Shown here piece after piece: positions 59,305 through 64,000 of a DNA stretch of 64,000 bases (position 1 is the stretch's first letter; each line of letters opens with the position of its first letter). The stretch lies in contig NC_134028.1 in the NCBI RefSeq assembly GCF_964204645.1, positions 1,798,001-1,862,000 of the forward strand. The letters are read 5' to 3'. This stretch comes from Tubulanus polymorphus (Eukaryota > Nemertea > Palaeonemertea > Tubulaniformes > Tubulanidae). The translations under genes and the position numbers were made by a program. Below the pieces are notes generated by a model. It had not been told where the DNA came from. It ran no database searches and saw nothing but the letters and a program-made list of their open reading frames with translations.

Positions 59305-62300
59305 AAAATGTTCATCTGTACGCACCTCAAGTTTACGTTCTTGATCGTGATATAACTGATTTTGTCGTTCCTTCAATTGAATGTTCTCTTCTTGTAATGT
59401 TAATATGCTGTTTTTGGAAATTGCGAGATCTTCTTTCATTAAAGCATTCGTCGTTTGCAGCGTTTCCAGTTTTTGTTGCAGATTTGTAACCGTCGCGCTA
59501 GAAAATAACCAGAAATTCTCGATCATTTCAATCATACTCAATCAAAAGGATTTTGAGATTCAACGAATTGCTCATTAAATCATTCTTTAAACGCTTACTT
59601 TAAATGCCTGTTTAATTCTTCTAAATAGTTTTTCTGGTCTAAAATCGCCGCCATCTTGGCATTTCCTTCAACGCAACTGGAAGAAACATTTCAAATTCAA
59701 GAAAATAAATATTTCGGGAAACGGTTTCTCGTTGAAAATTCTTGCGTAAAGAATACTCACTTTTCTTCCTCCGGACTACGCATATCCGTTAAATTACTGT
59801 CTTTCAAATATAAACTAAAATCTATCACACCCATCTAGAGAAAAAGAAAACAAGTTGAGACAAGTTACAGCCTAAGTTATCTCCCTAATTTAATTCAATA
59901 TAGTTCAGCGTATAGATGTACGATGCTTACTGGTTGTTCCAAATCATCCTCTTTATCTTTGATACATATATTACAGTCTATCACATTCAAACCAACTAAC
60001 AAGCCACCGATCACCATTCCTTCTTCTTCCAGCATTATAGCACCAGGTTCATAGAACTCGCTGAAAAATGTAACCGAAAAATTTAGTTCTTCCACGTATT
60101 TCGCAAAAGCCAACGTTGATTCCAACAAGTTGAATTCAGGAAAAAATCCTGTGAAAATCTATGAAAAACTTCAGTTTAAATTGCATCGAGCAGTCTTACT
60201 AATTCACTTACTATAACAGGGTTTCTTTTCTATCAATCAAAAGTCGAAAATAGTCAGCCAATTTCTTCTGCATCAGAGCTAACCTAACCCATGCGCGTGC
60301 ACGACCAAGAGCCGTCCTAAAAGAGTAACAATAACAACATACATAACCATACATAATCTATCTAAAACTTGTTTTAAGCTACATATGTTTCATTCGTTAT
60401 GAAAACTGATTGTGATGACGCAATTTAAAGATCTTTAAGTTACGTAGCTAATATATCGATAACAATAGCTTACTTTAGATTTGGCATATCTCTGACACTG
60501 GTTGTAATCTCTTGAGCTTCGGGGACTAATTTTTCAATCTGCTCCAGAACGCACCAAAACTCCTTCTTATCGCGGAGAATGCCCTTCTTAGCTGGAAAAG
60601 CCCAAACAAATTATAAATTGGAATTCATCCTCCGTGACCCAAAAGATAAAACTTGGTACTGGAATGCGAATAAAATTTCCAAAAATTTCACCAATTTCTA
60701 TAATTTGCCCCTTTCTTCTACTATTTTTTTTCGCAGAAATTTCATCACTCCTAAAACTCAAGTGCATACTTACGTTTTAACCTGTGTATAAGAACATGTT
60801 CTAGAACGACGAAGAACTGTTGAAGAGGTACGTGGTCATCATCTAACATACGTCCATGAGATAACGAGGAATCAATTAACTCCTTTATAATTAGTTTTGT
60901 CATGTTCAGCAAATTTGCTCGTTCTATCGTTATAGGATCACGTCCTGAAAATAGAGCAGTTTGAAATTATTTTTTTTGGTCTTTTTCTGTGAGTCTAAGA
61001 ATGAATGCAGAAGGAAATATAGAATGCACTTTAAATGGACACAAACGAGTACAGCTGAATAATGGGATCGATTGTCAAAATAAAAGGACTTTTACTCGAC
61101 TATTACAGCTTCCAGTGCATTTATTCAACCGATGAAAAAAACCTACTCCAAATAAGGCTACGAGTGCAGTTGATTGTTGACATACTAAATATGACAGCAT
61201 CGCGCGAGCTTAGGCTGAGAAATACTGTATCTTAAAAACAATAGCTACAACTAAAAATACGACAAAATTGACGTAATACACACCATCCTCAGGGGTAGGT
61301 GGAGGGGGTAGGTCTAACTGCACGTCAGTAAGTTCCCTTAGACACAACCATTCCCCATCAACCGATACACGGAAATTACACAGGTAGATAGTCTCCTCCG
61401 CCATATTGGCTGAGCTAGCTGTAGCTCTACTGATACACTGCTGTATTACTGCACCAGCATCAGCATAATCTATGAGTTCACTCCCAATCAATATTGTCTG
61501 CTACTGGACGTATACGAGTTGATACCGGGGAAAATCTAGCTGCAGAAATTCTTCGCAAGCATCAATTCAAACATTCTTTTCTTTATTTGCTATGAAATGT
61601 GTTATTCAATGCTTTAATATCTCGATTACTGCGCGGCACTAATAACAGTAATCTTCTACGGTATTTCAGGAATTATATACATAACGCGTACATTCACGAG
61701 AACGAACACGTTCAGTTCAAATCATTAGATCGATCGTTTATCTCAATCTATTCGGCTTAAAAACTAACGACTGAAAAACTAAAATCGAAATTCATTTCAA
61801 TCTAGCTAATTATAAATATTGTCAATTGTTTTAACGGAAGCAATAGTTCGATACAAATAGTGCAATCAGTTGTTCAGAGTTAAGAATAACTAGTTCGTTC
61901 ATAACTGATATATCTGGTAGGCCTAAGTGCATATTTTCTCTAAATACACTCCCCAGGTTAAGACAACCAAAAAATAACTACTACATTTACTTTTATCAGT
62001 TATTGGTAATGCCAATTGTATCTATTCAAAAACATTCGATCTTTTTATCAGTTGAGCACTGCATAAGAGGAGAAAATAAACTCTGCCCTTTAAGACCGAA
62101 AAAATGTTTCTAATCACAACCCGTTAGCATTAATGAGGGCAAGAGGTATTTATTTCAAAGGAGCTAAAAAAGTTAAAACAAATTCATCTCTTGCACAAGC
62201 GCCTTTAACCTGCAGGAGGTGTCTTTTTAACTTTAGTTGCTATCTATTAACTCACTGTATAATCAGCAGCCACCGGTTACTGGTACTAATCCGGACAGAT

Positions 62301-63316
62301 ATCAACACAAGAAAATCATACACTCATAATCTGTCTAGATATTCCAGTAATTAATAACAAGACAACTCACAATATGGGAATAAAATGACCTCATTTGCAG
62401 CGCAGGGTGTTACATTCAATGTTAAAGTATCATTCGTTGAAAAAAAAAGAGACAATAGGCTTGTTTATGATAAAAACATTGACAATTTCTAGGCGCTATG
62501 TTTGACCGAGAACAAGGAGGGATGATCGCACACCTGTAGCCTACTCACAAAAATAGATAATCATTATCAATACACAGTTCGTTCTAGGATTATGAGGAAT
62601 TGTACACAAAGTCCAGGCCCATTACAAAACAGCCACTGCAGTTTTAGGCTACAAACGATGCTAGTTACGTTGTCTACCATCGAAAAAACAACCACTTCAT
62701 AAGAGGTTTGACTAAGACCAAGGAGGGATGATTTTACACCGGCACCCTCTCGACCCAGTTCGTTTCAAACTTTATGGTGAACTCAGTGTTTTCAATAATA
62801 GCCAGGTCCTAGACCCGTCTGTTGTTTGTTAAGGACCCGCCTGTTTTTTCAAACCAGCCTTCGTTTCAGGGACTGTGACGTATTCTCATTGAAAACACTG
62901 GAACTGAACATAGATTAAGTTAAGTACACCCGGTGAGCCTCAACCACAGTGACTGCAGTTTTAAGCCACATTTCTGCTATGAGCGATGGATTGTATATCC
63001 CTTTGAGACGCCTAAGCCAAACCAATGGATACAGAAAATCACATGACGAATGTAGTCGATTACAGTATATCAATATAAACAATGAAGTAATTAGGAAATA
63101 TTGTATGTAGTATGTAGGTCACTTACGTATCCTTTTCGGGTGAGGTTTCCGCTGTGGCGATAAAAGGTCAGCTTGTTTTTTAGATGCATACACCGGAGCT
63201 GGCCACTCATCTTGCGTCTGGGATACAGCAGGAGTATTTGCAGCACAGGGATTAGGGTTGTCAGTTGAATTGTTTGTAATTTCTAGTTGAACGTCGTTTT
63301 CCCTGGAGGCGGCCAT
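44925..63316 (-). CDS. RUFY: RUN and FYVE domain-containing protein (RUFY1/2/3 pro-ortholog)
   Basis: Sixteen minus-strand exons join in frame (665 aa): 63316-63127, 60944-60774, 60591-60474, 60316-60212, 60060-59931, 59834-59761, 59676-59599, 59497-59326, 59051-58935, 58540-58373, 48995-48898, 47601-47515, 45868-45739, 45659-45565, 45444-45318, 45062-44925. After a short N-terminus, a RUN domain spans about residues 65-240 ([38 protein letters not shown]). Coiled coil follows ([41 protein letters not shown]). The FYVE finger is complete: W598..D601, zinc ligands C607, C610, C623, C626, C631, C634, C651 and C654, and the PI3P-binding RRKHHCR. RUFY proteins bind small GTPases through RUN and endosomal PI3P through FYVE, acting in endosome and lysosome positioning. 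Intron 10 is 9.4 kb and holds a nested gene. Confidence 0.95.
46933..46962. repeat. GAT microsatellite, 10 units
   Basis: Ten uninterrupted GAT units inside a RUFY intron. The serine run in the minus-strand frame here is only a translation of it. Confidence 0.95.
52640..52747 (+). promoter_or_regulatory. putative promoter and 5' UTR exon of the neuropeptide gene
   Basis: A TATATAA box lies at 52649-52655 in a locally C-rich stretch. About 25-35 bp downstream begins a plausible non-coding exon (cactctgtcactgtcgatgc) ending at 52747 in atcgcag|gtagga. It would splice to the acceptor at 54057 (aaattgcag), 7 bp before the ATG. This two-exon start, with the intron before the coding exon, is inferred from signals only. 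Confidence 0.5.
53122..53265. mobile_element. fold-back element in the neuropeptide gene intron
   Basis: caggggacagttgcgcagtc at the left pairs with gactatgcaaccggcccctg at the right, and cttaagtcc/cttaagtata and gtggtctta/tagactggtcttaag pair inside. It is a non-autonomous element with no coding content. Confidence 0.75.
54065..55574 (+). CDS. GnRH/AKH-superfamily neuropeptide precursor, nested in the RUFY intron
   Basis: Three coding exons: 54065-54328, 55260-55325 and 55557-55574, giving 115 aa. Residues 1-22 are a signal peptide ending AVDA. It is followed directly by [16 protein letters not shown] (23-38): N-terminal Gln for pyroglutamate, Gly as amide donor, and a dibasic cleavage site, so a 13-residue amidated peptide is predicted. 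The His-Phe-Ser core, a following Gly and Trp, and Pro near the end resemble lophotrochozoan GnRH-type peptides, with an extra Asp between Gly and Trp. The remaining associated peptide has two cysteines, C73 and C98, 24 residues apart, the spacing I recall for insect AKH precursors. The last splice (aag|gtaatt to ttttttag|atcaag) is less certain than the first. Its receptor would be a GnRH/AKH/corazonin-type GPCR. Confidence 0.85.
55575..58117. other. non-coding part of RUFY intron 10, neuropeptide 3' flank
   Basis: AT-rich, no exon seen. A possible polyadenylation signal for the neuropeptide gene is aaataaaaaag near 56441, but nearer candidates (agaataaaaatag at 55573) also exist. Confidence 0.4.
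58118..58172. repeat. 28-bp tandem duplication
   Basis: agaacaggaggccagtggga occurs at 58118 and 58146 in direct tandem, about 200 bp from RUFY exon 10. Confidence 0.9.
59269..59304. repeat. GAT microsatellite, 12 units
   Basis: Twelve GAT units just downstream, in RUFY orientation, of the exon 8 donor. Preceded by a short duplicated phrase, tcaatgcccatcattaagat, at 59176 and 59201. Confidence 0.95.
61284..61404 (-). CDS. RUFY: RUFY alternative first coding exon, RUFY3/Singar type
   Basis: This exon runs from an ATG at 61404 to a donor at gatg|gtgtgt (61284) and encodes [20 protein letters not shown], then [20 protein letters not shown]. It ends in phase 1, exactly like the upstream first exon, so both splice in frame to exon 2 ([14 protein letters not shown]). 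The [20 protein letters not shown] string is the N-terminus of vertebrate RUFY3, whereas the 63316 start gives a different N-terminus. A second in-frame ATG at 61491 could extend it by 29 residues. It implies a separate promoter inside intron 1. Confidence 0.88.
61492..63126. other. RUFY intron 1, probable internal promoter region
   Basis: No exon other than the alternative first exon. Two loosely repeated blocks (aaggagggatgat...cacacc and ggagggatgattttacaccg at about 62513 and 62721, each followed by actgcagttttaggct-like sequence) suggest an old duplication. Confidence 0.45.
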
Positions 63317-64000
63317 GATGTTTACGGAAGTATAATCAACGGAATTAGGTCAATTCATGCGATTTTAATTGAATTGATTAGTCCACAACCTTGAGATATT
63401 TTACGATTTCCGCTAGACTGGTTGCCTGTCCCATTATTGAAGATATAGACCGGTAACCAGTCTATATTTACAAGAACCTGTTTAGACGGGTTACTTGTCC
63501 AGACCGGTAACCAGTCTAGGCTCTGTTAGATTCAATTCAATTCAATACTTTATTACAACTTAAAAGTTTTACAGTAAAACATACAAGTATATAATGCAAT
63601 AAAGGAGAAAAAGGACAATTAATTTTACAGAGTAGAAAATTACAATTTAAAATAGACAGGATAACACATTTGCGGAACAAGCATGATAGATATAGAAGTT
63701 AGATCAAACCGTTCAGTGCTGCCTCAATGAATAACGATAGCGGAATTCCTGCGAACTAAAATAGTAGCACTACCAAGTTCAAGTTTAAACGTTGACAAAA
63801 CTTCCAATTTTTTTCCCTGTCGCCCTCTTCCTATAACAGAAATAGAAATACCCCGATATAGATTTACTCTTAAAACTATCAACACAGTGCTTCATTATGG
63901 ACTTTCGCTTTAGCGAAGTATAAGCCCATCCGATTATAAAAAGCTTACCACCAACGATTAGGTAACTAACTAGGGAAAACACCGACACTACCATCTCGTG
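63317..64000. other. RUFY 5' flank with dispersed repeats
   Basis: Contains accggtaaccagtcta twice (63451 and 63504) in the repeat shared with 9558-9602, and at 63927-63974 the atccgattataaaaagctta repeat shared with DNAJC12 intron 1. A ttcaattcaattcaat microrepeat lies at 63530. No exon is supported. Confidence 0.55.

Overview
The window is nuclear DNA from an invertebrate animal. Genes are split by many short GT-AG introns, intergenic DNA is AT-rich, and fold-back (MITE-like) elements, retroelement fragments and minisatellites are frequent. A GnRH/AKH-superfamily neuropeptide precursor, a single RUFY gene with both kinds of N-terminus, and tandem NAT16-like acetyltransferases fit a spiralian (lophotrochozoan: mollusc, annelid, nemertean or relative). 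I cannot name the species. Exon joins below were made by hand from splice signals, reading-frame phase and known family sequences; there is no transcript evidence.

Layout. 1-9.5 kb is repeat-rich and gene-poor. It holds minisatellites, a pure CAG(35) tract, a duplicated segment with degenerate exon-like blocks, several fold-back elements, and a LINE-like reverse-transcriptase tail enclosed by inverted repeats. 9.8-10.9 kb (+) is DNAJC12, a J-domain co-chaperone. 16.2-18.0 kb (-) is MOB1, the Hippo/NDR-kinase co-activator, complete at 216 aa. 20.5-32.3 kb (+) is a collagen prolyl 4-hydroxylase alpha subunit. It has two pairs of apparently mutually exclusive exons and a tandemly triplicated 3' cassette (last three exons plus 3' UTR); the middle cassette carries a nonsense codon. 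33.0-35.2 kb (-) is an SDR9C-type short-chain dehydrogenase. 36.8-41.5 kb (+) holds two tandem NAT16/histidine-N-acetyltransferase-like genes with a conversion-like identity gradient. 44.9-63.3 kb (-) is a 16-exon RUFY gene (RUN, coiled coil, FYVE) with a second, RUFY3-type first exon. Nested on the opposite strand in its largest intron (49.0-58.4 kb) is a four-exon neuropeptide gene whose predicted peptide starts pGlu-Gly-Phe-His-Phe-Ser and ends in an amidation and dibasic site.

The genes do not form one pathway. Their linkage is still informative: relatives of RUFY, DNAJC12 and P4HA lie together on human 10q21-22, and RUFY3 lies close to MOB1B on 4q13. The window may therefore preserve an old bilaterian linkage group. 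The observations most worth a second look are the P4HA exon architecture, the RUFY dual first exon with its nested neuropeptide gene, and a palindromic Penelope-like fragment with a hammerhead-ribozyme-like core.
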